Assembly (NCBI RefSeq): GCF_051014445.1
Contig: NW_027488366.1
Coordinates: 28,290,001-28,354,000, forward strand
Reading direction: 5' to 3'
Origin: Colletes latitarsis
Taxonomy: Eukaryota; Arthropoda; Insecta; Hymenoptera; Colletidae
Length of the DNA: 64,000 bases
Positions 19,575-35,068 of the stretch are shown one piece after another. The number at the start of each line of letters is the position of its first letter. Position 1 is the first letter of the stretch. The translations under genes were made by a program, and so were the position numbers. Under the pieces are notes generated by a model that saw only the letters and a list, made by a program, of their open reading frames with translations, ran no database searches and had not been told where the DNA came from.

Positions 19575-22500
19575 GACCACACTGAAACAGTCAATTAAAC
19601 CTGGTTTCGATCAATATTTTAGAGAATAATTCATGTTAGGTCTAGGTTAGGTCTGGGATTTGCTCTCATCAGGCTCATTCTTTCGCATATTTCTCATACT
19701 TGATGGCTAGGTCCTGGGCATTTTCTGGATCGCATCACGTAGTATTGAAGTACAACACTGAGACAGTCAATGAAACCTGGTTTCCATCAATATCTTAGAG
19801 GACAACGCAAGTTAGGTCTGGGATATGTCTGGGATTTGCCCTCATCAGGCTCATACTTTCGCGTTTTTCACATACTTGTTGAACAGATCCTGGGTTTTTT
19901 CTGGTTTGGATCACGTAGTAGTGTGGTACCACGCTGAAACAGTCCATTAAACCTGGTTTGGATCAATATTTTAGAGGATAACGCAGGTTAGGTCTAGGTT
20001 AGGCCTGGGATTTTCACTCATCAGACTCATACTTTCGCATTCTTCACACACTTGTTGAACGGATCCTGGATTATTTCTGGTTTGGATCACGTAGTAATGT
20101 GGGACCACACTGAAACAGTCAATTAAACCTGGTTTCGATCAATATTTTAGAGAATAATTCATGTTAGGTCTATGTTAGGTCTGGGACTTGCTCTCATCAG
20201 GCTCATTCTTTCGCATATTTCTCATACATGTTGAACAGATCCTGGGTTTTTTCTGGTTTGGATCACGTAGCAATGTGGGACCACACTGAAACAATCAATT
20301 AACCCTGGTCTTGATAAATATTTTAGAGGATAACGCATGTTAGGTCTGGGTTAGGTCTAGGATTTGCCCTCATCAGGCTCATACTTTCGCATATTTCTCA
20401 TACTTCAAGGCTAGATCCTGGGCTGTTTCTGGATTGTATTACGTAGTAACGTGGTACCACGCTGAAACAGTCAATTAAACCTGGTTTCGATCAATGTTTT
20501 AGAGGATAACGCAAGTTAGGTCTGGGATAGGTCTAGGATTTGCCCACATCAGGCTCTTACATTCGCATATTTCTCATACTTCATGGCTAGATCCTGTGCT
20601 ATTTCTGGATTGGATCACGTAGTAAAGTGGTACCACACTGAAACATTCAATGAAACCTGGTCTGGATAAATATTTTAGAGGTTAACGCATCTTAGGTCTG
20701 GGTTAGGTCTAAGATTTGCCCTCATCAGGCTCACACTTTAGCGTTTGTCACATACTTGATGAACAGATCCTGGGATTTTTCTGGTTTGGATCACGAAGTA
20801 GTGTGGTACCACACTGAAACAGTCCATTAAACCTGGTTTCGCTCAATATTTTAGAGGATAACGCATGTAAGGTCTAGGTTAGGTCTGGGATTTCCTCTCA
20901 CCAGGCTCATTCTTTCGCATATTTCTCATACTTGATGGCTAGATCCTGGGCTTTTTCTGGTTTGGATCACGTAGTAATGTGGTACCACACTGAAACAGTC
21001 GATTAAACCTGGTTTCGATCAATATTTTAGAGGATAACGCAAGTTAAGTCTGGGATTGGTCTGGGATTTGACCTCATCAGACTCATACTTTCGCACACTT
21101 CACATACTCGTTGAACAGATCCTGGGTTATTTTCTGGTTGGGATCACATAGTAATGTGGTACCACACTGAAACAGTCGATTAAACCAGGCTTCGATCAAT
21201 ATTTTTGAGGATAACGCATGTTAGGTCTAGGTTAGGCCTGGGATTTTCACTCATCAGACTCATACTTTCGCATTCTTCACATACTTGTTGAACGGATCCT
21301 GGATTTTTTCTGGTTTGGATCACGTAGTAATGTGGGACCACACTGAAACAGTCAATTAAACCTGGTTTCGATCAATATTTTAGAGAATAATTCATGTTAG
21401 GTCTAGGTTAGGTCTGGGATTTGCTCTCATCAGGCACATTCTTTCGCATATTTCTCAAACTTGATGGCTCGATCCTGGGCTTTTTCTGGATTGCATCACG
21501 TAGTAATGTGGTACCACATGGAAACTTTCAATTAAACCAGGTCTTGATAAATATTTTAGAGGCTAACGCATGTTAGGTCTGGGTTAGGTCTAGGATTTGC
21601 CCTCGTCAGGCTCATACTTTCGCATACTTCTCATACTTCATGGCTAGATCCTGGGCTTTTTCTGGATTGCATCACGTAGTAATGTGGGACCACACTGAAA
21701 CATTCAATGAAACCTGGTCTGGATAAATATTTTAGAGGATAACGCATCTTACGTCTGGGTTAGGCCTAAGATTTGCCCTCATCAGGCTCACAGTTTAGCG
21801 TTTTTCACATACTTGTTGAACAGATCCTGGGTTTTTTCTGGTTTGGATCACGAACTAGTGTGGTACCACACTGAAACAGTCCATTAAACCTGGTTTCGAT
21901 CAATATTTTAGAGGATAACGCATGTTAGGTCTAGGTTAGGCCTGGGATTTTCACTCATCAGACTCATACTTTCGCATTCTTCACATACTTGTTGAACGGA
22001 TCCTGGGTTTTTTCTGGTTTGGATCACGAAGTAGTGTGGTACCACACTGAAACAGTCCATTAAACCTGGTTTTGATCAATATTTTAGAGAATTATTCATG
22101 TTAGGTCTAGGTTAGGTCAGGGATTTGCTCTCATCAGGCTCATTCTTTCGCATATTTCTCATACTTGATGGCTAGATCCTGGGCTTTTTCTGGATTGCAT
22201 CACGTAGTAATGAAGTACAACACTGAAACAGTCAATGAAACCTGGTTTCGATCAATATTTTAGAGAATAATTCATGTTAGGTCTAGGTTAGGTCTGGGAT
22301 TTGCTCTCATCAGGCTCATTCTTTCGCATATTTCTCATACTTGATGGCTAGATCCTGGGCTTTTTCTGGATTGCATCACGTAGTAATGAAGTACAACACT
22401 GAAACAGTCAATTAAACCTGGTTTCCACCAATATTTTAGAGGACAACGCATGTTAGGTCTAGGTTAGGCCTGGGATTTGCCCTCATCAGGCTCATTCTTT

Positions 22501-24099
22501 CGCATATTTCTCATTCTTCATGGCTAGATCCTGGGCTTTTTCTGGATTGCATCACGTAGTGAAGTGGTACCACACTGAAACATTCAATGAAACCTGGTCT
22601 GGATAAATATTTTAAAGGTTAACGCATCTTAGGTCTGGGTTAGGTCTACGATTTGCCCTCATCAGGCTCACAGTTTAGCGTTTTTCACATACTTGTTGTA
22701 CAGATCCTGGGTTTTTTCTGGTTTGTATCACGAAGTAATGTGGTACCACACTGAAACGGTCAATTAAACCTGGTTTTGATCAATATTTTAGAGGATAACG
22801 CAAGTTAGGGCTGGGATAGGTCTGGGATTTGACCTCATCAGGCTCATACTTTCGCACACTTCACATACTCCTTGACCAGATCCTGGGTTATTTTCTGGTT
22901 TGGATCACATAGTAATGTGGTACCACACTGAAACAGTCGATTAAACCAGGTTTCGATCAATATTTTAGAGGAGAACGCATGTTAGGTCTAGGTTAGGCCT
23001 GGGATTTTCACTCATCAGACTCATACTTTCGCATTCTTCACATACTTGTTGAACTGATCCTGGGTTTTTTCTGGTTTGGATCACGTAGTAATGTGGTACC
23101 GCACTGAAACAGTCGATTAAACCTGGTTTCGATCAATATTTTAGAGGATAACGCAAGTTAGGTCTGGGATAGGTCTGGGATTTGACCTGATCAGACTCAC
23201 ACTTTCGCACACTTCACATACTCCTTGAACAGATCCTGGGTTATTTTCTGGTTGGGATCACATAGTAATGTGGTACCACACTGAAACAGTCGATTAAACC
23301 TGGTTTCGATCAATATTTTTGAGGATAACCCAAGTTAGGTCTGGGATAGGTCTGGGATTTTCACTCATCAGACTCATACTTTCGCACACTTCACATACTC
23401 CTTGAACAGATCCTGGGTTATTTCCTGGTTTGGATCACGTAGTAATGTGGGACCACACTGAAACATTCAATGAAACCTGGTCTGGATAAATATTTTAGAG
23501 GATAACGCATCTTACGTCTGGGTTAGGTCTAAGATTTGCCCTCATCAGGCTCACAGTTTAGCGTTTTTCACATACTTGTTGAACAGATCCTGGGTTATTT
23601 TCTGGTTGGGATCACATAGTAATGTGGTACCACACTGAAACAGTCGATTAAACCAGGCTTCGATCAATATTTTTGAGGATAACGCATGTTAGGTCTAGGT
23701 TAGGCCTGGGATTTTCACTCATCAGACTCATACTTTCGCATTCTTCACATACTTGTTGAACGGATCCTGGGTTTTTTCTGGTTTGGATCACGTAGTAGTG
23801 AGGTACCACGCTGAAACAGTCCATTAAACCTGGTTTGGATCAATATTTTAGAGGATAACGCAAGTTAGGTCTGGGATAGGTCTGGGATTCGCCCTAATCA
23901 GGCTCATACAATCGCGTTTTTCACGTACTTGTTAAACTGATCCTGGGTTTTTTCTGGTTTGGATCACGTAGTAATGTGGTACCACACTGAAACAGTCGAT
24001 TAAACCTCGTTTCGATGAATATTTTAGAGGATAACGCAAGTTAGGTCTGGGATAGGTCTGGGATTTGACCTCATCAGCCTCATACCTTCGCACCCTTCA

Positions 24100-25570
24100 C
24101 ATACTCCTTGAACAGATCCTGGGTTATTTTCTGGTTTGGATCACGTAGTAATGTGGGACCACACTGAAACATTCAATGAAACCTGGTCTGGATAAATATT
24201 TTAGAGGATAACGCATCTTAGCTCTGGGTTAGGTCTAAGATTTGCCATCATCAGGCACACAGTTTAGCGTTTTTCACATACTTGCTGAACAGATCCTGGG
24301 TTTTTTCTGGTTTGGATCACGACGTAGTGTGGTACCACACTGAAACAGTCCATTAAACCTGGTTTCGCTCAATATTTTAGAGGATAACGCATGTTAGGTC
24401 TAGGTTTGGTCTGGGATTTGCTCTCATCAGGCTCATTCTTTCGCATATTTCTCATACTTGATGGCTAGATCCTGGGCTTTTTCTGGATTGCATGACGTAG
24501 TAATGTAGTACCACACTGAAACAGTCAATGAAACCTGGTTTCCATCAATATTTTAGAGGACAACGCAAGTTAGGTCTAGGTAAGGCCTGAGATTTTCACT
24601 GATCAGACTCATACTTTCGCATTCTTCGCATACTTGTTGAACGGATCCTGGGTTTTTTCTGGTTTGGATCAGGTAGTAATGTGGGACCACACTGAAACAG
24701 TCCATTAAACCTGGTTTCGCTCAATATTTTAGAGGATAACGCTTGTAAGGTCTAGGTTAGGTCTGGGATTTGCTCTCATCAGGCTCGCAGTTTAGCGTTT
24801 TTGACATACTTGTTGAACAGATCCTGGGTTTTTTCTGGTTTGGATCACGAAGTAGTGTGGTACCACACTGAAACAGTCTATTAAACCTGGTTTCGCTCAA
24901 TATTTTAGAGGATAACGCATGTAAGGTCTAGGTTAGGTTTAGGATTTGCTCTCATCAGGCTCATTCTTTCGCATATTTCTCATACTTCGTGGCTAGATCC
25001 TAGGCTATTTCTGGATTGGATCACGTAGTAAAGTGGTACCACACTGAAACATTCAATGAAACCTGGTCTGGATAAATATTTTAGAGGTTAACGCATCTTA
25101 GGTCTGGGTTAGGTCTAAGATTTGCCCTCATCAGGCTCACAGTTTAGCGTTCTTCACATACTTGATGAACAGATCCTGGGTTTTTTCTGGTTTGGATCAC
25201 ATAGTAATGTGGTACCACACTGAAACGGTCAATTAAACCTGGTTTTGATCAATATTTTAGAGGATAACGCAAGTTAGGTCTGGGATAGGTCTGGGATTTG
25301 ACCTCATCAGACTCATACTTTCGCACACTTCACATACTCCTTGAACAGATCCTGGGTTATTTTCTGGTTGGGATCACATAGTAATGTGGTACCACACTGA
25401 AACAGTCGATTAAACCAGGTTTCGATCAATATTTTAGAGGAGAACGCATGTTAGGTCTAGGTTAGGCCTGGGATTTTCACTCATCAGACTCATACTTTCG
25501 CATTCTTCACATACTTGTTGAACTGATCCTGGGTTTTTTCTGGTTTGGATCACGTAGTAATGTGGTACCG
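24100..25570. repeat. Large satellite duplication, 6,172-bp spacing, copy 1
   Basis: Matches 30272-31742. Landmarks CATGACGTAG (24491 and 30663) and CTTCGTGGCTAGATCCTAGG (24985 and 31157) both give an offset of 6,172 bp, that is 35 monomers plus 12 extra bases from 177-bp members. The CTTCGTGG monomer recurs again at 34153, 37502 and 44908. Confidence 0.8.
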
Positions 25571-28500
25571 CACTGAAACAGTCAATTAAACCTGGTTTTG
25601 ATCAATATTTTAGAGGATAACGCAAGTTAGGTCTGGGATAGGTCTGGGATTTGACCTCATCAGACTCATACTTTCGCACACTTCACATACTCCTTGACCA
25701 GATCCTGGGTTATTTTCTGGTTTGGATCACATAGTAATGTGGTACCACACTGAAACAGTCGATTAAACCAGGTTTCGATCAATATTTTAGAGGAGAACGC
25801 ATGTTAGGTCTAGGTTAGGCCTGGGATTTTCACTCATCAGACTCATACTTTCGCATTCTTCACATACTTGTTGAACTGATCCTGGGTTTTTTCTGGTTTG
25901 GATCACGTAGTAATGTGGTACCGCACTGAAACAGTCGATTAAACCTGGTTTCGATCAATATTTTAGAGGATAACGCAAGTTAGGTCTGGGATAGGTCTGG
26001 GATTTGACCTCATCAGACTCATACTTTCGCACACTTCACATACTCCTTGAACAGATCCTGGGTTATTTTCTGGTTGGGATCACATAGTAATGTGGTACCA
26101 CACTGAAACAGTCGATTAAACCAGGTTTCGATCAATATTTTAGAGGAGAACGCATGTTAGGTCTAGGTTAGGCCTGGGATTTTCACTCATCAGACTCATA
26201 CTTTCGCATTCTTCACATACTTGTTGAACTGATCCTGGGTTTTTTCTGGTTTGGATCACGTAGTAATGTGGTACCGCACTGAAACAGTCGATTAAACCTG
26301 GTTTCGATCAATATTTTAGAGGATAACGCATGTTAGGTCTGGGATAGGTCTGGGATTTGACCTCATCAGACTCATACTTTCGCACACTTCACATACTCCT
26401 TGAACAGATCCAGGGTTATTTTCTGGTTGGGATCACATAGTAATGTGGTACCACACTGAAACAGTCGATTAAACCTGGTTTCGATCAATATTTTTGAGGA
26501 TAACCCAAGTTAGGTCTGGGATAGGTCTGGGATTTTCACTCATCAGACTCTTACTTTCGCACACTTCACATACTCCTTGAACAGATCCTGGGTTATTTTC
26601 TGGTTTGGATCACGTAGTAATGTGGGACCACACTGAAACATTCAATGAAACCTGGTCTGGATAAATATTTTAGAGGATAACGCATCTTAGCTCTGGGTTA
26701 GGTCTAAGATTTGCCATCATCAGGCACACAGTTTAGCGTTTTTCACATACTTGCTGAACAGATCCTGGGTTTTTTCTGGTTTGGATCACGAAGTAGTGTG
26801 GTACCACACTGAAACAGTCCATTAAACCAGGTTTCGATCAATATTTTAGAGGAGAACGCATGTTAGGTCTAGGTTAGGCCTGGGATTTTCACTCATCAGA
26901 CTCATACTTTCGCATTCTTCACATACTTGTTGAACTGATCCTGGGTTTTTTCTGGTTTGGATCACGTAGTAATATGGTACCGCATTGAAACAGTCGATTA
27001 AACCTGGTTTCGATCAATATTTTAGAGGATAACGCAAGTTAGGTCTGGGATAGGTCTGGGATTTGACCTCATCAGCCTCATACCTTCGCACCCTTCACAT
27101 ACTCGTTGAACAGATCCTGGGTTATTTTCTGGTTTGGATCACATAGTAATGTGGTACCACACTGAAACAGTCGATTAAACCAGGTTTCGATCAATATTTT
27201 TGAGGATAACGCATGTTAGGTCTAGGTTAGGCCTGGGATTTTCACTCATCAGACTCATACTTTCGCATTCTTCACATACTTGTTGAACGGATCCTGGGTT
27301 TTTTCTGGTTTGGATCACGTAGCAATGTGGGACCACACTGAAACAGTCAATTAAACCTGGTTTCGATCAATATTTTAGAGAATAATTCATGTTAGGTCTA
27401 GGTTAGGTCTGGGATTTGCTCTTATCAGGCTCATTCTTTCGCATATTTCTCATACCTGATGGCTAGATCCTGGGCTTTTTCTGGATTGCACAACGTAGTA
27501 ATGAAGTACAACACTGAAACAGTCAATTAAACCTGGTTTCCATCAATATTTTAGAGGACAACGCATATTAGGTCTAGGTAAGGCCTGAGATTTGCCCTCA
27601 TCAGGGTCATACTTCCGCAGTTTTAACTTACATGTTGGCCTGATCGATGGTTTTTTCTGCTTTGGATCACGTAGTAAAGTGGTGCCACACTGATACAGTC
27701 CATTCAACCTGGTTTCCATCAATATTTTAGAGGACAACGCATGTTAGGTCTAGGTTAGGCCCGGGATTTGCCCTCATCAGGGTCATACTGTCGCAGTTTT
27801 AACATACTTGTTGAACGGATCCTGGGTTTTTTCTGGTTTGGTTCACGTAGTAATGTGGTACCACACTGAAACATTCAATTAAACCTGGTCTTGATAAATA
27901 TTTTAGAGGATAACGCATGTTAGGATTGGGTTAGGTCTAGGATTTGCCCTCATCAGGCTCATACTTTCGCATATTTCTCATACTTCATTGCTAGATCCTG
28001 GGTTTTTTCTGGTTTGGATCACGTAGTAATGTGGGACCACACTGAAACATTCAATTAAACCTGGTTTCGATCAATATTTTAGAGAATAATTCATGTTAGG
28101 TCTAGGTTAGGTCTGGGATTTACTCTCATCAGGCTCATTCTTTCGCATATTACTCATACTTGATGGCTAGATCCTGGGCTTTTTCTGGATTGGATCACGT
28201 AGTAATGTGGTACCACACTGAAACATTCAATTAAACCTGGTCTTGATAAATATTTTAGAGGATAACGCATGTTAGGTCTGGGATAGGTCTGGGATTTGAC
28301 CTCATCAGACTCATACTTTCGCACACTTCACATACTCCTTGAACAGATCCTGGGTTATTTTCTGCTTTGGATCACGCAGTAAAGTGGTGCCACACTGAAA
28401 CAGTACATTAAACCTGGTTTCCATCAATATTTTAGAGGACAACGCATGTCAGGTCTAGGTTAGGCCTGGGATTTGCCCTCATCAGGATCATACTGTCGCA

Positions 28501-30271
28501 GTTTTAACATACTTGTTGAACGGATCCTGGGTTTTTTCTGGTTTGGTTCACGTAGTAATGTGGTACCACACTGAAACATTCAATTAAACCTGGTCTTGAT
28601 AAATATTTTAGAGGATAACGCATGTTAGGTTTGGGTTAGGTCTAGGATTTGCCCTCGTCAGGCTCATACTTTCGCACACTTCACATACTCCTTGCCCAGA
28701 TCCTGGGTTATTTTCTGGTTTGGATCACATAGTAATGTGGTACCACACTGAAACAGTCGATTAAACCAGGTTTCGATCAATATTTTAGAGGAGAACGCAA
28801 GTTAGGTCTGGGATAGGTCTGGGATTTGACCTCATCAGACTCATACTTTCGCACACTTCACATACTCCTTGAACAGATCCTGGGTTATTTTCTGGTTGGG
28901 ATCACATAGTAATGTGGTACCACACTGAAACAGTCGATTAAACCTGGTTTCGATCAATATTTTTGAGGATAACCCAAGTTAGGTCTGTGATAGGTCTGGG
29001 ATTTTCACTCATCAGACTCATACTTTCGCACACTTCACATACTCCTTGAACAGATCCTGGGTTATTTTCTGGTTTGGATCACGTAGTAATGTGGGACCAC
29101 ACTGAAACATTCAATGAAACCTGGTCTGGATAAATATTTTAGAGGATAACGCATCTTAGGTCTGGGTTAGGTCTAAGATTTGCCCTCATCAGGCTCACAG
29201 TTTAGCGTTTTTCACATACTTGTTGAACAGATCCTGGGTTTTTTCTGGTTTGGATCACGAAGTAGTGTGGTACCACACTGAAACAGTCCATTAAACCTGG
29301 TTTCGCTCAATATTTTAGAGGATAACGCATGTTAGGTCTAGGTTAGGTCTGGGATTTGCTCTCATCAGGCTCATTCTTTCGCATATTTCTCATACTTGAT
29401 GGCTAGATCCTGGGCTTTTTCTGGATTGCATGACGTAGTAATGTAGTACCACACTGAAACAGTCAACGAAACCTGGTTTCCATTAATATTTTAGAGGACA
29501 ACGCAAGTTAGGTCTAGGTAAGGCCTGGGATTTTCACTGATCAGACTCATACTTTCGCATTCTTCACATACTTGTTGAACGGATCCTGGGTTTTATCTAG
29601 TTTGGATCACGTAGTAATGTGGTACCACACTGAAACATTCAATTAAACCTGGTCTTGATAAATATTTTAGAGGATAACGCAAGTTAGGTCTGGGATAGGT
29701 CTAGGATTTGCCCTCATCAGGCTCTTACTTTCGCATATTTCTCATACTTCATGGCTAGATCCTGGGCTATTTCTGGATTGGATCACGTAGTAAAGTGGTA
29801 CCACACTGAAACATTCAATGAAACCTGGTCTGGATAAATATTTTAGAGGTTAACGCATCTTAGGTCTGGGTTAGGTCTAAGATTTGCCCCCATCAGGCTC
29901 ACAGTTTAGCGTTCTTCACATACTTGTTGAACAGATCCTGGGTTTTTTCTGGTTTGGATCACATAGTAATGTGGTACCACACTGAAACGGTCAATTAAAC
30001 CTGGTTTTGATCAATATTTTAGAGGATAACGCAAGTTAGGTCTGGGATAGGTCTGGGATTTGACCTCATCAGACTCATACTTTCGCACACTTCACATACT
30101 CCTTGACCAGATCCTGGGTTATTTTCTGGTTTGGATCACATAGTAATGTGGTACCACACTGAAACAGTCGATTAAACCAGGTTTCGATCAATATTTTAGA
30201 GGAGAACGCATGTTAGGTCTGGGATAGGTCTGGGATTTTCACTCATCAGACTCTTACTTTCGCACACTTCA

Positions 30272-31742
30272 CATACTCCTTGAACAGATCCTGGGTTATT
30301 TTCTGGTTTGGATCACGTAGTAGTGTGGGACCACACTGAAACATTCAATGAAACCTGGTCTGGATAAATATTTTAGAGGATAACGCATCTTAGCTCTGGG
30401 TTAGGTCTAAGATTTGCCATCATCAGGCACACAGTTTAGCGTTTTTCACATACTTGCTGAACAGATCCTGGGTTTTTTCTGGTTTGGATCACGAAGTAGT
30501 GTGGTACCACACTGAAACAGTCCATTAAACCTGGTTTCGCTCAATATTTTAGAGGATAACGCATGTTAGGTCTAGGTTAGGTCTGGGATTTGCTCTCATC
30601 AGGCTCATTCTTTCGCATATTTCTCATACTTGATGGCTAGATCCTGGGCTTTTTCTGGATTGCATGACGTAGTAATGTAGTACCACACTGAAACAGTCAA
30701 TGAAACCTGGTTTCCATCAATATTTTAGAGGACAACGCAAGTTAGGTCTAGGTAAGGCCTGAGATTTTCACTGATCAGACTCATACTTTCGCATTCTTCG
30801 CATACTTGTTGAACGGATCCTGGGTTTTTTCTGGTTTGGATCACGTAGTAATGTGGGACCACACTGAAACAGTCCATTAAACCTGGTTTCGCTCAATATT
30901 TTAGAGGATAACGCTTGTAAGGTCTAGGTTAGGTCTGGGATTTGCTCTCATCAGGCTCGCAGTTTAGCGTTTTTGACATACTTGTTGAACAGATCCTGGG
31001 TTTTTTCTGGTTTGGATCACGAAGTAGTGTGGTACCACACTGAAACAGTCTATTAAACCTGGTTTCGCTCAATATTTTAGAGGATAACGCATGTAAGGTC
31101 TAGGTTAGGTTTAGGATTTGCTCTCATCAGGCTCATTCTTTCGCATATTTCTCATACTTCGTGGCTAGATCCTAGGCTATTTCTGGATTGGATCACGTAG
31201 TAAAGTGGTACCACACTGAAACATTCAATGAAACCTGGTCTGGATAAATATTTTAGAGGTTAACGCATCTTAGGTCTGGGTTAGGTCTAAGATTTGCCCT
31301 CATCAGGCTCACAGTTTAGCGTTCTTCACATACTTGTTGAACAGATCCTGGGTTTTTTCTGGTTTGGATCACATAGTAATGTGGTACCACACTGAAACGG
31401 TCAATTAAACCTGGTTTTGATCAATATTTTAGAGGATAACACAAGTTAGGTCTGGGATAGGTCTGGGATTTGACCTCATCAGACTCATACTTTCGCACAC
31501 TTCACATACTCCTTGACCAGATCCTGGGTTATTTTCTGGTTTGGATCACATAGTAATGTGGTACCACACTGAAACAGTCGATTAAACCAGGTTTCGATCA
31601 ATATTTTAGAGGAGAACGCATGTTAGGTCTAGGTTAGGCCTGGGATTTTCACTCATCAGACTCATACTTTCGCATTCTTCACATACTTGTTGAACTGATC
31701 CTGGGTTTTTTCTGGTTTGGATCACGTAGTAATGTGGTACCG
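30272..31742. repeat. Large satellite duplication, 6,172-bp spacing, copy 2
   Basis: Counterpart of 24100-25570. It is followed by monomers that belong to the 3,349-bp tandem unit, so the two duplications are juxtaposed. Confidence 0.8.
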
Positions 31743-34649
31743 CACTGAAACAGTCGATTAAACCTGGTTTCGATCAATATTTTAGAGGATAACGCAAGTT
31801 AGGTCTGGGATAGGTCTGGGATTTGACCTCATCAGACTCATACTTTCGCACACTTCACATACTCCTTGAACAGATCCTGGGTTATTTTCTGGTTGGGATC
31901 ACATAGTAATGTGGTACCACACTGAAACAGTCGATTAAACCAGGTTTCGATCAATATTTTAGAGGATAACGCATCTTAGGTCTAGGTTAGGCCTGGGATT
32001 TTCACTCATCAGACTCATACTTTCGCATTCTTCACATACTTGTTGAACTGATCCTGGGTTTTTTCTGGTTTGGATCACGTAGTAATGTGGTACCGCACTG
32101 AAACAGTCGATTAAACCTGGTTTCGATCAATATTTTAGAGGATAACGCAAGTTAGGTCTGGGATAGGTCTGGGATTTGACCTCATCAGACTCATACTTTC
32201 GCACACTTCACATACTCCTTGAACAGATCCAGGGTTATTTTCTGGTTGGAATCACATAGTAATGTGGTACCACACTGAAACAGTCGATTAAACCTGGTTT
32301 CGATCAATATTTTTGAGGATAACCCAAGTTAGGTCTGGGATAGGTCTGGGATTTTCACTCATCAGACTCTTACTTTCGCACACTTCACATACTCCTTGAA
32401 CAGATCCTGGGTTATTTTCTGGTTTGGATCACGTAGTAATGTGGGACCACACTGAAACATTCAATGAAACCTGGTCTGGATAAATATTTTAGAGGATAAC
32501 GCATCTTAGCTCTGGGTTAGGTCTAAGATTTGCCATCATCAGGCACACAGTTTAGCGTTTTTCACATACTTGCTGAACAGATCCTGGGTTTTTTCTGGTT
32601 TGGATCACGAAGTGGTGTGGTACCACACTGAAACAGTCCATTAAACCAGGTTTCGATCAATATTTTAGAGGAGAACGCATGTTAGGTCTAGGTTAGGCCT
32701 GGGATTTTCACTCATCAGACTCATACTTTCGCATTCTTCACATACTTGTTGAACTGATCCTGGGTTTTTTCTGGTTTGGATCACGTAGTAATGTGGTACC
32801 GCACTGAAACATTCAATTAATCCTTGTCTGGATAAATATTTTAGAGGATAACGCATCTTAGCTCTGGGTTAGGTCTAAGATTTGCCATCATCAGGCACAC
32901 AGTTTAGCGTTTTTCACATACTTGCTGAACAGATCCTGGGTTTTTTCTGGTTTGGATCACGAAGTAGTGCGGTGCCACACTGAAACAGTCCATTAAACCT
33001 GGTTTCGCTCAATATTTTAGAGGATAACGCATGTTAGGTCTAGGTTAGGTCTGGGATTTGCTCTCATCAGGCTCATTCTTTCGCATATTTCTCATACTTG
33101 ATGGCTAGATCCTGGGCTTTTTCTGGATTGCAAGACGTAGTAATGTAGTACCACACTGAAACAGTCAATGAAACCTGGTTTCCATCAATATTTTAGAGGA
33201 CAACGCAAGTTAGGTCTAGGTAAGGCCTGAGATTTTCACTGATCAGACTCATACTTTCGCATTCTTCGCATACTTGTTGAACGGATCCTGGGTTTTTTCT
33301 GGTTTGGATCACGTAGTAATGTGGGACCACACTGAAACATTCAATTAAACCTGGTCTGGATAAATATTTTAGAGGATAACGCATCTTAGCTCTGGGTTAG
33401 GTCTAAGATTTGCCATCATCAGGCACACAGTTTAGCGTTTTTCACATACTTGCTGAACAGATCCTGGGTTTTTTCTGGTTTGGATCACGAAGTAGTGCGG
33501 TGCCACACTGAAACAGTCCATTAAACCTGGTTTCGCTCAATATTTTAGAGGATAACGCATGTTAGGTCTAGGTTAGGTCTGGGATTTGCTCTCATCAGGC
33601 TCATTCTTTCGCATATTTCTCATACTTGATGGCTAGATCCTGGGCTTTTTCTGGATTGCAAGACGTAGTAATGTAGTACCACACTGAAACAGTCAATGAA
33701 ACCTGGTTTCCATCAATATTTTAGAGGACAACGCAAGTTAGGTCTAGGTAAGGCCTGAGATTTTCACTGATCAGACTCATACTTTCGCATTCTTCGCATA
33801 CTTGTTGAACGGATCCTGGGTTTTTTCTGGTTTGGATCACGTAGTAATGTGGGACCACACTGAAACAGTCCATTAAACCTGGTTTCGCTCAATATTTTAG
33901 AGGATAACGCTTGTAAGGTCTAGGTTAGGTCTGGGATTTGCTCTCATCAGGCTCGCAGTTTAGCGTTTTTGACATACTTGTTGAACAGATCCTGGGTTTT
34001 TTCTGGTTTGGATCACGAAGTAGTGTGGTACCACACTGAAGCAGTCTATTAAACCTGGTTTCGCTCAATATTTTAGAGGATAACGCATGTAAGGTCTAGG
34101 TTAGGTTTAGGATTTGCTCTCATCAGGCTCATTCTTTCGCATATTTCTCATACTTCGTGGCTAGATCCTAGGCTATTTCTGGATTGGATCACGTGGTAAA
34201 GTGGTACCACACTGAAACATTCAATGAAACCTGGTCTGGATAAATATTTTAGAGGTTAACGCATCTTAGGTCTGGGTTAGGTCTAAGATTTGCCCTCATC
34301 AGGCTCACAGTTTAGCGTTCTTCACATACTTGTTGAACAGATCCTGGGTTTTTTCTGGTTTGGATCACATAGTAATGTGGTACCACACTGAAACGGTCAA
34401 TTAAACCTGGTTTTGATCAATATTTTAGAGGATAACGCAAGTTAGGTCTGGGATAGGTCTAGGATTTGACCTCATCAGACTCATACTTTCGCACACTTCA
34501 CATACTCCTTGACCAGATCCTGGGTTATTTTCTGGTTTGGATCACATAGTAATGTGGTACCACACTGAAACAGTCGATTAAACCAGGTTTCGATCAATAT
34601 TTTAGAGGAGAACGCATGTTAGGTCTAGGTTAGGCCTGGGATTTTCACT
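31720..34649. repeat. 19-monomer tandem unit, copy 1 (3,349-bp period)
   Basis: Repeats at 35069-37998. Offsets of 3,349 bp are seen at GATCCAGGG (32227 and 35576), CAAGACGTAG (33131/36480 and 33659/37008) and CTTCGTGG (34153 and 37502). The period is 19 monomers plus 5 bases. Near-identity by eye suggests recent amplification. Its CACT at 34646-34649 is the unoccupied counterpart of the LTR-element target. Confidence 0.85.
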
Positions 34650-35068
34650 CATCAGACTCATACTTTCGCATTCTTCACATACTTGTTGAACTGATCCTGG
34701 GTTTTTTCTGGTTTGGATCACGTAGTAATGTGGTACCGCACTGAAACAGTCGATTAAACCTGGTTTCGATCAATATTTTAGAGGATAACGCAAGTTAGGT
34801 CTGGGATAGGTCTGGGATTTGACCTCATCAGACTCATACTTTCGCACACTTCACATACTCCTTGAACAGATCCTGGGTTATTTTCTGGTTGGGATCACAT
34901 AGTAATGTGGTACCACACTGAAACAGTCGATTAAACCAGGTTTCGATCAATATTTTAGAGGATAACGCATCTTAGGTCTAGGTTAGGCCTGGGATTTTCA
35001 CTCATCAGACTCATACTTTCGCATTCTTCACATACTTGTTGAACTGATCCTGGGTTTTTTCTGGTTTG

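Larger units (their letters stand above)
10183..20940. repeat. 176-bp satellite array, segment A2 (exact register)
   Basis: Continuation of the satellite, about 61 monomers. After subtracting 5,998 bp for the insertion and its duplication, the landmark at 20088 is exactly 80 x 176 bp from the one at 10, so there is no net indel in the first 80 intervals. Most monomers here match monomers of 1-4199 at offsets of 18 to 20 monomers, or match one another at 27 to 34 monomers. No non-satellite sequence or gene is visible. Confidence 0.95.
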
